Shown one piece after another: positions 1-8,977 of a DNA stretch of 64,000 nt. Below the pieces are notes generated by a model. That model made no database searches and was not told where the DNA came from. It saw nothing but the letters and a program-made list of their open reading frames with translations. How positions within the stretch are numbered: the first letter of the stretch is position 1; every line of letters begins with the position of its first letter. The translations under genes and the position numbers were made by a program. This DNA is from Chlamydiales bacterium (lineage in GTDB: Bacteria > Chlamydiota > Chlamydiia > Chlamydiales > Simkaniaceae): the NCBI GenBank assembly GCA_024233395.1, contig JACKPR010000003.1:248001-312000 (forward strand), written 5' to 3'.

Positions 1-1
1 G

Positions 2-2197
2 CCTCCACTCCAAGACCTTATGAAGAACGTCGATCCTCGCATTCGCTTTATTTTAGATCGGGTTCAAATCGTGAACTTTCTTGAAAAAACCCACCCGATT
101 GAAGCCAACGTTTTCCGTCTTCAAATTGCTAAGCTTCCCTCATTTTTAAGAATGGATTTTTCAGTGAATCTTTATCTAGCGAGAGAAGAAGTTGTTGCGT
201 TTCTAAATAAGCATTTAGGAGAGATTCGTGATTATAATGGCGGGATGATGATTAAGCAGGGTGAACTTCTCACCCAATTTAAAAGACTCTTTCAAGATAT
301 TTCAGTCCGTAATCAAGAATTATTGGAAAACTTTTTCTATTCCTTAAACCCCATTGAATCGCAGGCGACGATTTCTCTTCAATCCCTGAGTTTTTTCTTT
401 GAGCTTTTTGTCAAAATGACGGAAAAAGAGTACTCAAATAGTCAATCTTATCTTATGCAGATGGATAAGGATGAAGATATTACGATAGCGATTACTCGTG
501 CAAATGATCCAGATTTTCGTTCATCTGTCGAAGAAGCGCTTTCTGAAACACAAATTCAAGACCGCTCTTTAGTTTCTTCAGTCTTAACATTTGAAGGAAG
601 TTATTATCTAAGCTATCTTTATGAAGAACCCGATAAGAAAAAGCAAAAACTTTTCGAAGAAACACTCACACAGACGTTAGAAAAGTGGCAAGCGGATAAG
701 AATAAATTACAAATTCTTAGGGTTCCTTATACAGATATTGTATCGCTCGACCCAAGGATTGGAGGGGATCAGGATTCTTCTATCTTAGTAAAACTCCTTT
801 TTGATGGATTGATGCGGATCAATGATAAAGGAATTCCAGAATGTGCTATTGCAGAAACCTATGAAGTATCAAGGGACAAAAAAACTTACACCTTTTACTT
901 GAGAGATACAAAATGGTCTAATGGAGATTCTGTTACAGCATACGATTTTGAATACGCCTGGAAGAAAATTTTATCCCCAGGATTCATGACCCCTTTTGCC
1001 TATGTTTTTTATCCCATAAAAAATGCCAGAAGAGCTAAGGAAGGAAAATCTAGAATCGATGAAGTGGGGATTTTAGTCGTTGATGAAAAGACACTTGTTG
1101 TTGAACTCGAAAATCCTGCTCCATATTTCTTAGAACTTACAACAAATACCATGTATTCACCTGTGAATCATCGCATTGATAAATTGCATCCTAATTGGTC
1201 GAGTCAAAAAGATGAACATTTTGTTTGTAATGGACCTTTTAAACAAGGGAATCCCACCAGGAATCATGTTTATGAATTCCAAAAGAACCTATCCTATTGG
1301 AATAAAGAAAGCATCCATATCGATCAAATTCATTTGAGTCAATTAAAGGTAGATATAGCAGTACAGATGTTTAATAGTGGGCAACTCGATTGTATTGGAT
1401 CAAGTATGTGTCCAGCGGGCAATATCAATGTCAAAGAGTTGAAAGAAAGCCTTTCTCATTACCATTCGCTTCGAATTTTTTGGCAATGTTTCAATCTCAA
1501 CCACTTTCCTTTCAACCAGTTAAAAGTACGCCAAGCCTTTTCTATGGCAATTAATAGACAAGAGATTCTTCAATGGCATATAGGAGAAAGACTTGCTGCA
1601 TATACGCCGCTGCCTTATCAACTTTCGCAGTGTAAAGAAAGTCCTTTTCTTATTCGTGAGGATGAAAAAAAAGCAAAAGAGTTATTTGCTGAAGCCCTAG
1701 ATGAATTAGGAATGAAAATTGATGATTTTCCCATTATTTACATTTCTATTACTAACATAGATAAGAAAAGTGCTGAAACACTAAAAAACCAATTGGAAAG
1801 GGTTCTTGGAGTCAAGTGTGTTATTGAAGCTGCTGAATGGTCTTCACATTTTAAAAAAATGACAACAAGGAACTACCAATTAGGAGGGATTTACTGGGCC
1901 TCATGGTTAAATGATCCTATCTATACCCTTCAATCTTTTAAGGATGTTAAAGAAAAGGTGAATTTTACGGGATGGGAAAATAAATCCTTTCAAAACCTTT
2001 TAGATCAATCCGATCATACAACAGACATTGATAAGCGGAATGAGTTCCTGAGAGAAGCAGAAGAGCTTCTAATAAAAGAGGCTGTTGTGATTCCCATTTT
2101 TTATTGCGCAGGGTGGTTTATTAAACATTCTAATCTTGTTCTTAACTCGTTTACCTCTAATGGTAACATCGACTTTTCCAAAGCATATTTCAAGTAA
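2..2197 (+). CDS. OppA-like peptide-binding protein fused to an unknown N-terminal module (5'-partial)
   Basis: About the last 490 residues form a family 5 extracellular solute-binding domain (peptide-binding OppA type), with motifs such as VSLDPRIGG, KLLFDGLMRI, WSNGDSVTAYDFEYAWKK and the C-terminal NFTGWENKSFQ stretch. Roughly the first 230 residues are not OppA. They match the C-terminal third of the protein at 27836-29830, sharing D-Y/F-NGGM and EN-F/Y-FYS motifs. The frame is open to the window edge and the first ATG at 20 has no convincing ribosome site, so the gene probably begins upstream of the window. No signal peptide is visible in the part present. Family knowledge suggests peptide binding; the role of the fused module is unknown. 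Confidence 0.85.
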   Translation, partial: PPLQDLMKNVDPRIRFILDRVQIVNFLEKTHPIEANVFRLQIAKLPSFLRMDFSVNLYLAREEVVAFLNKHLGEIRDYNGGMMIKQGELLTQFKRLFQDISVRNQELLENFFYSLNPIESQATISLQSLSFFFELFVKMTEKEYSNSQSYLMQMDKDEDITIAITRANDPDFRSSVEEALSETQIQDRSLVSSVLTFEGSYYLSYLYEEPDKKKQKLFEETLTQTLEKWQADKNKLQILRVPYTDIVSLDPRIGGDQDSSILVKLLFDGLMRINDKGIPECAIAETYEVSRDKKTYTFYLRDTKWSNGDSVTAYDFEYAWKKILSPGFMTPFAYVFYPIKNARRAKEGKSRIDEVGILVVDEKTLVVELENPAPYFLELTTNTMYSPVNHRIDKLHPNWSSQKDEHFVCNGPFKQGNPTRNHVYEFQKNLSYWNKESIHIDQIHLSQLKVDIAVQMFNSGQLDCIGSSMCPAGNINVKELKESLSHYHSLRIFWQCFNLNHFPFNQLKVRQAFSMAINRQEILQWHIGERLAAYTPLPYQLSQCKESPFLIREDEKKAKELFAEALDELGMKIDDFPIIYISITNIDKKSAETLKNQLERVLGVKCVIEAAEWSSHFKKMTTRNYQLGGIYWASWLNDPIYTLQSFKDVKEKVNFTGWENKSFQNLLDQSDHTTDIDKRNEFLREAEELLIKEAVVIPIFYCAGWFIKHSNLVLNSFTSNGNIDFSKAYFK

Positions 2198-2372
2198 ACT
2201 GATGTTATGCTGAAATATTGATATATGATCGGTGTTGATTACTCATATTGCATAAAAAAAATAATGAAAAAGTTTTGAATAATTATTGCAATAAATCGAA
2301 GGCTTCATTAAGATTTCTGATGAGTTTTGTTTAGGAAGATTAAATTTCAACAACCTCACAAGGTAGGGAATT

Positions 2373-2741
2373 ATGTTAAATACAAAATCAACATCTAAAA
2401 GAAGTCTAAGAAAACAAGTATCTAAATTTACTCGTTTGGCTAATGACATTAAATTACATCCTTCATGGAAAGGGAATGTTTCATTGACTGAAGGAGCTAA
2501 ACTTCTTGAGGGAGCAGCTCCATTTACATATATTTTAACACAAGGTTTTGATAAGTATCATTACTTTCTTACATATGTGCATGCTGATCATAGCGTGAAA
2601 CATCGCAATGTTCGCATCGTCTTGGTTGATGGAGATAGTATGTATATGAATGGTGGTGGTACAGGTGGTGGTTATGAGACCATTGATAACCTCGTTCCTT
2701 CATGCTTAAATTGTTCAGCAAACGTTTGTCGTCCTCTATAA
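2373..2741 (+). CDS. small hypothetical protein with Gly-rich and Cys-containing C-terminus
   Basis: This 122-residue reading frame has a purine-rich site (AAGGTAGGG) just before its ATG and is followed by a strong hairpin terminator, which together argue that it is a real single-gene transcript. The N-terminus is basic (KSTSKRSLRKQVSKF). The C-terminal third carries a Gly-rich run (NGGGTGGGYE) and three cysteines in CLNCSANVC, which could bind metal or form disulfides. No signal peptide or membrane segment is seen. I do not recognise the family. It could be a small secreted or regulatory protein; nothing nearby settles this. Confidence 0.6.
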   Translation: MLNTKSTSKRSLRKQVSKFTRLANDIKLHPSWKGNVSLTEGAKLLEGAAPFTYILTQGFDKYHYFLTYVHADHSVKHRNVRIVLVDGDSMYMNGGGTGGGYETIDNLVPSCLNCSANVCRPL

Positions 2742-2760
2742 TCGTCTGAAAGTTTGAATC

Positions 2761-2799
2761 AAAAAACCTCTTTGTATTTCTACAAAGAGGTTTTTTTTA
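2761..2799 (+). terminator. Rho-independent terminator
   Basis: A 13-bp stem (AAACCTCTTTGTA paired with TACAAAGAGGTTT) with a four-base loop is followed by a run of T. It starts about 20 bases after the stop codon of the small gene at 2373-2741 and would end that transcript. Confidence 0.85.
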
Positions 2800-2812
2800 G
2801 TCTTACCCTAAA

Positions 2813-3060
2813 TTTTGACATCCTCCTCTCCGTAAACGAAGACGATTCCTACAAGTTAAGTAGGGCGAACATACCTCGCGGTTTTCGCTGGTTCCTGCTT
2901 CACAGAGGCTGCCAACGCACCCTCTCCACAGGCTTCACATTCCGCATATCCTACGGTAGGTCTGTGTTTTTGACAGTTTTAAGTTTAAAATATCTCAACT
3001 TTTTTAAGAATATTTTAGCGCCTTATATCCCCTACCTCAAGGAAGGGGTTTTACGGCGCT
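2813..3060 (-). mobile_element. decayed IS605/IS1341-type element (both ends, internal deletion)
   Basis: Read on the minus strand, positions 3060-3017 form a left-end hairpin with paired blocks AGCGCC/GGCGCT and CCCC/GGGG. Positions 2850-2813 carry the right-end signature of tnpB-bearing IS200/IS605 elements: GAATC, an imperfect hairpin around TTTA, then GGAGGATGTCAAAA. Between them only about 40 codons of the tnpB 3' end remain. The copy is therefore a short palindrome-ended relic and cannot encode its own transposition, though its ends could be moved by a TnpA elsewhere. It lies between a terminator and a truncated palindromic repeat. Confidence 0.75.
2856..2978 (-). pseudogene. 3' remnant of TnpB (IS605-family OrfB)
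   Basis: The minus-strand frame reads through ECEACGEGALAASVKQEP and ends in ARYVRPT, the kind of C-terminal tail seen in IS605/IS1341 TnpB proteins, where an EACGE segment precedes a VKQEP segment. An in-frame stop lies just upstream, and none of the RuvC-like catalytic regions remain. The fragment is thus non-functional as a nuclease. In intact elements this 3' end overlaps the guide (omega) RNA. Confidence 0.65.
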
Positions 3061-3101
3061 TTTGATAAACAAGTTTAACTATCGTGCTGTCATAAGATGG
3101 G

Positions 3102-3170
3102 CATTAAGAAGCCAAAAGGCATCCGAAAAATCCGGATAAATCATCCCAATTTTAAAGTGTTTTAGCTATA
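3102..3170. repeat. half copy of the 170-bp palindromic element
   Basis: This stretch matches the right half of the element at 48448-48617, ending in ATCCCAATTTTAAAGTGT and TTTAGCTATA. The left arm and centre are missing; upstream lie about 40 unrelated bases and then the IS605-type relic, whose insertion or excision may have removed the rest. It sits 34 bases after the stop codon of the MATE gene. Confidence 0.75.
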
Positions 3171-3203
3171 TAAAGAAAGTTCAAGGCAACCTAAAGGTGA
3201 TTC

Positions 3204-4592
3204 TTAAGTTGAGGGGACTCTTTTGGAAGAGAGTTTTCTATAGGGAGACTTTAAGAATCTATAGATAAAGATCCCTCCTGCAAGAGAAGTATTAATCGAG
3301 TCAAGCATAAAGAGTTTTGTAGGTGTCCATGAAAGAAGTTCAATTCCTACATAAACCGGAACACATAAGGTGATCCAAAGAGCAGTAACACAGGAGGCAT
3401 AAAAAATCGTATCTCTTGAAGCTGTTAGAAACCCAACTCCAATACGATTAATTCCACTGCCAAAACAACCGATCCAAATCCAGACACAACATTCCTTGAG
3501 AAGAGATAAAGTATTGGGTGCGATAGGAGGTTTAATCAAAAAATAGATAATTGTTTCTTGCATAAATAAGAGGGGTATTCCCAGAATTGTTAATGCAATG
3601 ACCAAAAACCAAATTGATGTTCGGAATATTTTATGAAAGATTTGATCCATACTTGCTCCTAAAGAGTAAGAGGTCAAGGTAATAAGAGCTTGTCCCATTC
3701 CATCGGTAATAAAAAGAAGAAATCCCATGACGGTGACACCAAAAGAATAGACAAGGAAGTAATCACCTCCCTTATGAATCAAGAAATAGGAGGCAAAGAT
3801 CCAGGCACCTACAACCATACACCTTCCTACTGCTCTTGGAATTCCAGTTTTAAGGCCTTCCCAGAGAAGGGGAAAATTAAATGCCCGGTTATTCGTAGAG
3901 TAACGATTAATATACTTTTTACTCAGGAAAAGTGAAAAAAGGATTAAGCAATAAAGAGTTTGGGAAATAATCGTTGCTAAAGCAGCTCCTTTAATTCCCA
4001 TCGGAAGAATAACCCCTTTAATCCCAAAGATAAGGAGATAGTCAAGCAAAATGTTTGTTCCTTGAATCAATATATTTGATATGAAGACGACTCGCGTTTT
4101 TCCTCTTCCTAAATAAAAGGCTGCAAGTGTTGCACCTAGAGGGTAAAGAAAATTTGCAACAGATAAGTAGCGGAGATAAAGAAGAGCTCCTTGTTCTAGT
4201 TCAATCCCCTTTAAATAGAGTTCACTTACCAAGCTAAGAGGATAAGTAATGAGCATGGAAAAAAAGGAAAAATAGATCATTTGCCATAGGAAAGGGCCGA
4301 TCATTTTTTCTTGTTTAGCTCCTTTATAGTGTCCGACAAATCCTTGAGAAACAAACGCAATCATGATCAAAACTACCTGAAAAAAAAAGGTAAGATTCGT
4401 TGCAGCAGTTGCAGCTTTCCAAGCATCGATAGAATAAAGAGAGAGAAAATAGCGGTCGCACCATCCAAGTAGACTTGCAGACAGAGTTGAAATTATCATG
4501 GGAAATGAGAGAGAAGATAGTTCTCTGAGACTTCCTGGAGGATATTTTGTGATCGGAGAGGCAGACTCTTTACTCAGATAATTTGAAATCAT
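3204..4592 (-). CDS. MATE-family multidrug/cation antiporter
   Basis: The 462-residue product has about 12 hydrophobic segments and the MATE layout of two six-helix halves, beginning with LRELSSLSFPMIISTLSASL and a first-helix region typical of NorM/DinF proteins. The length matches the family norm. MATE proteins export cationic drugs or metabolites across the inner membrane in exchange for sodium or protons. The gene stands alone: a truncated palindromic element follows it and a 286-base divergent gap separates it from the OppA gene. The substrate cannot be predicted from sequence. Confidence 0.88.
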   Translation of the reverse strand: MISNYLSKESASPITKYPPGSLRELSSLSFPMIISTLSASLLGWCDRYFLSLYSIDAWKAATAATNLTFFFQVVLIMIAFVSQGFVGHYKGAKQEKMIGPFLWQMIYFSFFSMLITYPLSLVSELYLKGIELEQGALLYLRYLSVANFLYPLGATLAAFYLGRGKTRVVFISNILIQGTNILLDYLLIFGIKGVILPMGIKGAALATIISQTLYCLILFSLFLSKKYINRYSTNNRAFNFPLLWEGLKTGIPRAVGRCMVVGAWIFASYFLIHKGGDYFLVYSFGVTVMGFLLFITDGMGQALITLTSYSLGASMDQIFHKIFRTSIWFLVIALTILGIPLLFMQETIIYFLIKPPIAPNTLSLLKECCVWIWIGCFGSGINRIGVGFLTASRDTIFYASCVTALWITLCVPVYVGIELLSWTPTKLFMLDSINTSLAGGIFIYRFLKSPYRKLSSKRVPST

Positions 4593-4878
4593 AACTTCTC
4601 GCTGAAGTATTAATTATTTCGTAGATTAACTCTTTCGGCATGTCGAAAGTTAGCACCCTTGTAAATTTATCGCGAGAAATATTTTAATTTTTTGTAAAAA
4701 TTTTGATGTTATTCCATTTACTTTTGTTTATCTTTCTCTAAGAAATTCTGGATAAGATGATTACATAAAAAAAATCATCTTCATAATATCTCTTTACATC
4801 AATGAAAAAAGAGTAGAAAATGCTTTTATCGATCACGCAAAATAGATCGTCATAAATAAAAAAACAACATAAGTGTAT
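4593..4878. other. divergent intergenic region between MATE and oppA genes
   Basis: This AT-rich gap must hold the promoters of both flanking genes. An imperfect palindrome near 4628-4652 (AACTCTTTCG, a short spacer, then CGAAAGTT) lies close to the MATE start and could be an operator, but there is only one copy and no regulator gene beside it. No RNA gene or open reading frame of note was seen. Confidence 0.4.
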
Positions 4879-6465
4879 ATGAAAAAATCATTCCTATTAT
4901 TTTTGATTCTTCCCTTTGTTTTTTCCTGCGGGAAAAGAGAAGAGAAACAAAATCCTAAGCAAATCATTAAACTTTCAATTTTATCTCAAGTCCGTTCGTT
5001 AGATCCACGTATCTCGAATGAATACCCTTCTGTTCATGTGATAAACATGCTATATGAAGGATTGATGCGATTGGGGCCTCAGGGAGAAATTATCCCGGGG
5101 GTTGCTGAGTCATTTACCATTTCTGAAGATCAAAAAACATACACTTTTCATCTAAGGGATTCCAACTGGTCGAATGGGGATCCTGTTACTGCCTATGATT
5201 TTGAGCATGCTTGGAAAAAATCTGTGAATCCTCTTTATGCTCGAACCGGTGCCTTTACTTTTTACACTATAAAAAACGTTGCTGCTTGTCTTGAGAAAAA
5301 GGTGAGTGTGGATGACGTTGGAATTTGGGCTCTCGATGATAAAACATTAAAAGTGGAATTAGAACATCCCGCTCCATATTTCCTTTCTCTTTGTGCTTGC
5401 TCGACTTATGCTCCAATTCATAAAGCAATTGACTTAATAGATCCGCAGTGGGCGAATGATGTGAATGAACATTTTGTGAATAATGGTCCTTTTTTAATCA
5501 AGGGCTGGAAGAAAAGTGTTGAGATCTATGTTGAAAAGAATCCCAACTATTGGGACAAAGATTGCGTCAAGATCGATGGAATACAAATCCAGATCCTTCC
5601 TGATGCTAATACACAATATTTACTCTTTGAAAAAGGAGAACTTGATTGGATAGGCTATCCTCTTAACCCTCTTCCCGTTGATATTGTAGGGAATACGTAT
5701 AAGAAAGGAGAACTCCAAGTTATTGATAGTTATGGTCTCTATTGGTTCTTTGTTAATACTGAAAAACCTCCTTTTAATAACAAAAACTTCCGAAAAGCTG
5801 TCTCCTATGCGATTAATCGAAAAAGTATTGCTGATCATATCTTTCAGTTGGGTGAAGAGCCTGCGATGGGGATTTTAAATGGAGATCTTGCTGTTTATGA
5901 TAAGCCTTATTTTGAAGATGGTAATATTGAACTCGCTAAAGAATATCTTGATCGAGCCCTTAAGGAAATGGGGACAACACTTGAAGATCTTCCTCCCATT
6001 ACACTTAGTCAACGTGCCTGTCTTTTTACTTCAAGAGTGAATCAAGCAGTTCAACAACAACTCTATGCGAATTTAGGACTTCATATTGAAATCGACCAGG
6101 CAGATTGGCCTGTTCATTTTAATCGGATGTCTAAAGGTGACTATGAATTTGGAGAAATGGGATGGAATTCTTGGCTTAAGGATCCCATTTATATGCTGGA
6201 TACTTTTCGCAATCGAAGTTTTGCAACAAATATGAGTCGTTGGGAACATCCTATTTATCAAGAGTTTCTCAGAAAATCCGATAATGAGATTGATCCAGAA
6301 AAGAGAAAAGAATATATGCATCAAGCTGAAGAGTTCTTGATGGAAGAAATGCCTGTTATTCCTCTTTGTTTTAACAAACTGCATTTTATGTGTAATGAAC
6401 ATCTTAAGGGTATTTTCATCTCGCCCTTAAAAGAAATCGATTTTCGCTACGCTTATTTTGAATAA
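4879..6465 (+). CDS. oppA: OppA-type oligopeptide-binding lipoprotein
   Basis: The product of about 528 residues starts MKKSFLLFLILP and has a lipobox-like FSC-G, so it is probably a lipidated periplasmic protein. It carries a full family 5 solute-binding domain: VRSLDPRIS, NMLYEGLMRLG, WSNGDPVTAYDFEHAWKK and the late VIPLCFNK region. Such proteins deliver peptides to an Opp ABC transporter, but no oppBCDF genes are in this window, so the permease must be elsewhere or shared. I chose the ATG at 4879 over the GTG at 4873. It is closely related to the OppA halves at 2-2197 and 30169-31755, a lineage expansion also known in Chlamydia. Confidence 0.9.
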   Translation: MKKSFLLFLILPFVFSCGKREEKQNPKQIIKLSILSQVRSLDPRISNEYPSVHVINMLYEGLMRLGPQGEIIPGVAESFTISEDQKTYTFHLRDSNWSNGDPVTAYDFEHAWKKSVNPLYARTGAFTFYTIKNVAACLEKKVSVDDVGIWALDDKTLKVELEHPAPYFLSLCACSTYAPIHKAIDLIDPQWANDVNEHFVNNGPFLIKGWKKSVEIYVEKNPNYWDKDCVKIDGIQIQILPDANTQYLLFEKGELDWIGYPLNPLPVDIVGNTYKKGELQVIDSYGLYWFFVNTEKPPFNNKNFRKAVSYAINRKSIADHIFQLGEEPAMGILNGDLAVYDKPYFEDGNIELAKEYLDRALKEMGTTLEDLPPITLSQRACLFTSRVNQAVQQQLYANLGLHIEIDQADWPVHFNRMSKGDYEFGEMGWNSWLKDPIYMLDTFRNRSFATNMSRWEHPIYQEFLRKSDNEIDPEKRKEYMHQAEEFLMEEMPVIPLCFNKLHFMCNEHLKGIFISPLKEIDFRYAYFE

Positions 6466-6482
6466 GAATAGATAGCGCGGAT

Positions 6483-8912
6483 TCAAGATGTGTATCCGAG
6501 AAGGTCAAGGAGAGGTCCAGCAACATCTCTCCTTTTCCCTTTATAGGGATAATCATGGATAAAAAGAACGGGGTTATAGTTCAGTTCTATAATCGCATGG
6601 TTTTTTTTGTTAGGTGCCTCTTTAGGATGACGGATCATCATATCGACTCCACAGATTTTTGCTCCAAGAACTTCCGAGGCTTCAATCGCAATTTTTCCAT
6701 ATCCTAGATGAATATGATCAGTCATATCCAAGGCATCTCCACCTGTTGAGACATTGGAGTTGTGGCGTAAGTAAACTTTTCGCCCCTTTTTGGGAACGCT
6801 TTGAATTGTGAGCTTTTGCATGCGAAGCATAGCCTTCTCATCTCTTCCAAGATGAATCCTACACTTTGGATCACGGTAATAGAAGGGATCATGATTTTTT
6901 TCATGGACAAGAGCTTGAATCGTCTGTTTTCCATCTCCGATCACATTTGCGGGGTCACGCTTTGCTACACCAATGACCTGATTATCGATGATTAAAAAAC
7001 GGAACTCCTCTCCAAGGCAAAAGTCTTCAACAATGATGGAGTTTCCATGATAAAAAGCATTTTCTACAGCAAACACATAATCCTTTTTCTTCTTTGGATC
7101 AATAAAATAGACTCCTAATCCAAAATTTGTTGACTTGGGTTTCACAACAATTTTTTTCTTCTCATAATCTGAATAATCTGCAAGGGCAGCATCTATCGTT
7201 GAATAGGTCTTTCCTATAGGGACATTGAACCCCTTTTCAAAAAGAAGCTTTTTTGTGATTTCCTTATTTTCAAGAAGATGTGAAGTAATATAGCTATCTT
7301 TCGATGTTTTTGTTGCTTCTTTTACGTACTCAATATGACTGTTTTTTTCGAGACGAAGGATATGGTCTTCTGGATCAAGGATTTGAATAGATATTTTTCG
7401 CTTTAAAGCTTCACGGATCAAAACTTGAGTGGAAAGCTCAAAGCTTTCATAGCCTTCAACAAGAATCTCAGAAGCGGTTTCCAGTCGTTGGTTTTCAATA
7501 AGAGATGATTTCGCAAGTGCTTCAAGATGTTGAAGTTTATTTTGTGAGATTTTCTTTTTTATCAGGACATCTTTATGTGATTTTGCAAGAAAAAGGGCTT
7601 TATTTTTATAGCCTTTATCGATGACCTCTTCCAAAATGATAGAGGAAGGACATAAACAAGGATTTAAAATCTTATCTTTTTGAACCTGAAGGTTATTTTC
7701 ATAACCTAGGAGTTCAGCAAGAGGTTCCATTTTTTTCAAGATTCTTTTTCCCCATACTTTCATTGAAATAGGAGAGGGACAGGTCAAAATTAGGGAGGGA
7801 TTTCTACCTTCAAGGGCAACATTATTTTGATTGCATGTTAAGCATTGTTGAATGTTTTTGGTAAGATTGGGGCTTTTTTGGAAGAGACAGTAGAGGAGGA
7901 AAAGATGAATGAATTCTAACTGCTCGGGGCAAATGCCTATGGGATAATAAGGGTTGAGATCAATGGCTCGAACTTCTAAATATTCAATCCCTCGTTTTTC
8001 TAATGCTTCTAGAGGATTTTCCCCTTTGCAAAGGGTTCTTTTGGGTCGGATCCTTGAATAATGCTCGTTTTCAATTTGTAGAACATGATCATTCAGTTGG
8101 CTTTTTATCGATTGGTACTCTTTTTTCGGAGTTGTAATAGCTCTTCTAAGTTCTGAAAGATAAGATTCGAGGGTGTTAAAGGGAATTGCTAGTTGATTTT
8201 GAACGCGGCTATAGTAGCCAAGATTGCTTGTTCGAATGGAAGTTCCGTAAGGAATATAATAGAAATCCTTTCCTTTTTCAAAGTGCTCAGATTCAGGAAA
8301 GGGGGCATAGCTAGGATCCATGATAGGAGAGGCTCCAAAAAGGTAGGTGAGAAGCCATCCTTCTCGCAGAAAGTTTCGGATGATTCCTAAATACTTTTCA
8401 TCGATAAAGTTTTGAAGGGAAAGAGGAGAGTTTTCATAGGCATGGATTTTTTTCCAGAACTTCAGATCAAAAGAGAAATTAAAGTGAATCCCAGAAATCA
8501 TCTGAAGGTTTGTTCCATACCGCTCTCTTAACCCTAATCGATAGAGTTCTTTTCTTTTTCCTTGATGAGAAGATCCAAAGTGAGCAATTTCAATTCCATT
8601 TAAATGAGGAGGCATTGAAAAAGGCCATAGAAGTTCGTTTTTCATTTTTTTTAAGGAGAACTGCATGAGTTCTTCCATGTAACGGCTAGATCTTTGAAAG
8701 GAGCTGAAGGGAGGAGTATTCCATTCGATTTGTTGCTCACTAAAGTCTGTACTAATATGCGGGTGCGTTAGTGGAGATCCTAAAGCTTTTGGATGGGGAT
8801 TTTTAGAAAGCTCTCCCTTCTCAGTAATTCGAAGGGACTCTCTTTCGATTCCACAATGAAAAGCATTGAGTAAAGAGCGATTTCTTTTTTGGGTAAATAG
8901 TTCATAATACAT
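6483..8912 (-). CDS. gshAB: bifunctional glutamate-cysteine ligase / glutathione synthetase
   Basis: The 809-residue length fits GshF/GshAB enzymes, which make gamma-glutamylcysteine and then glutathione in the cytoplasm. The N-terminal GshA-type ligase (about residues 1-450) includes CGIERESLRIT and ISGIHFNFSF. The C-terminal ATP-grasp domain (about 540-809) includes VVKPKSTNFGLGVYF, EDFCLGEEFRFLIID and ELNYNPVLFIHDYP. Glutathione here would support redox balance inside a host. The gene ends 18 bases from the oppA stop (convergent) and is divergent from the efflux operon, with a 65-base gap that must contain both promoters. Confidence 0.93.
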   Translation of the reverse strand: MYYELFTQKRNRSLLNAFHCGIERESLRITEKGELSKNPHPKALGSPLTHPHISTDFSEQQIEWNTPPFSSFQRSSRYMEELMQFSLKKMKNELLWPFSMPPHLNGIEIAHFGSSHQGKRKELYRLGLRERYGTNLQMISGIHFNFSFDLKFWKKIHAYENSPLSLQNFIDEKYLGIIRNFLREGWLLTYLFGASPIMDPSYAPFPESEHFEKGKDFYYIPYGTSIRTSNLGYYSRVQNQLAIPFNTLESYLSELRRAITTPKKEYQSIKSQLNDHVLQIENEHYSRIRPKRTLCKGENPLEALEKRGIEYLEVRAIDLNPYYPIGICPEQLEFIHLFLLYCLFQKSPNLTKNIQQCLTCNQNNVALEGRNPSLILTCPSPISMKVWGKRILKKMEPLAELLGYENNLQVQKDKILNPCLCPSSIILEEVIDKGYKNKALFLAKSHKDVLIKKKISQNKLQHLEALAKSSLIENQRLETASEILVEGYESFELSTQVLIREALKRKISIQILDPEDHILRLEKNSHIEYVKEATKTSKDSYITSHLLENKEITKKLLFEKGFNVPIGKTYSTIDAALADYSDYEKKKIVVKPKSTNFGLGVYFIDPKKKKDYVFAVENAFYHGNSIIVEDFCLGEEFRFLIIDNQVIGVAKRDPANVIGDGKQTIQALVHEKNHDPFYYRDPKCRIHLGRDEKAMLRMQKLTIQSVPKKGRKVYLRHNSNVSTGGDALDMTDHIHLGYGKIAIEASEVLGAKICGVDMMIRHPKEAPNKKNHAIIELNYNPVLFIHDYPYKGKRRDVAGPLLDLLGYTS

Positions 8913-8977
8913 GAATTCATTAAAACACTATTGAAATTTTGTTACTAGAAAAAACGAAACTCCTATATTAGTAAACT

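Noticed and set aside
58..72. GGTTCAAATC resembling a tRNA T-arm
   Set aside because: No acceptor or anticodon stems can be formed around it and it lies in coding sequence.
2754..3065. Plus-strand open frame of about 100 codons
   Set aside because: It covers the terminator and the IS605-type relic; the minus strand shows the TnpB tail and element ends, so the frame is accidental.
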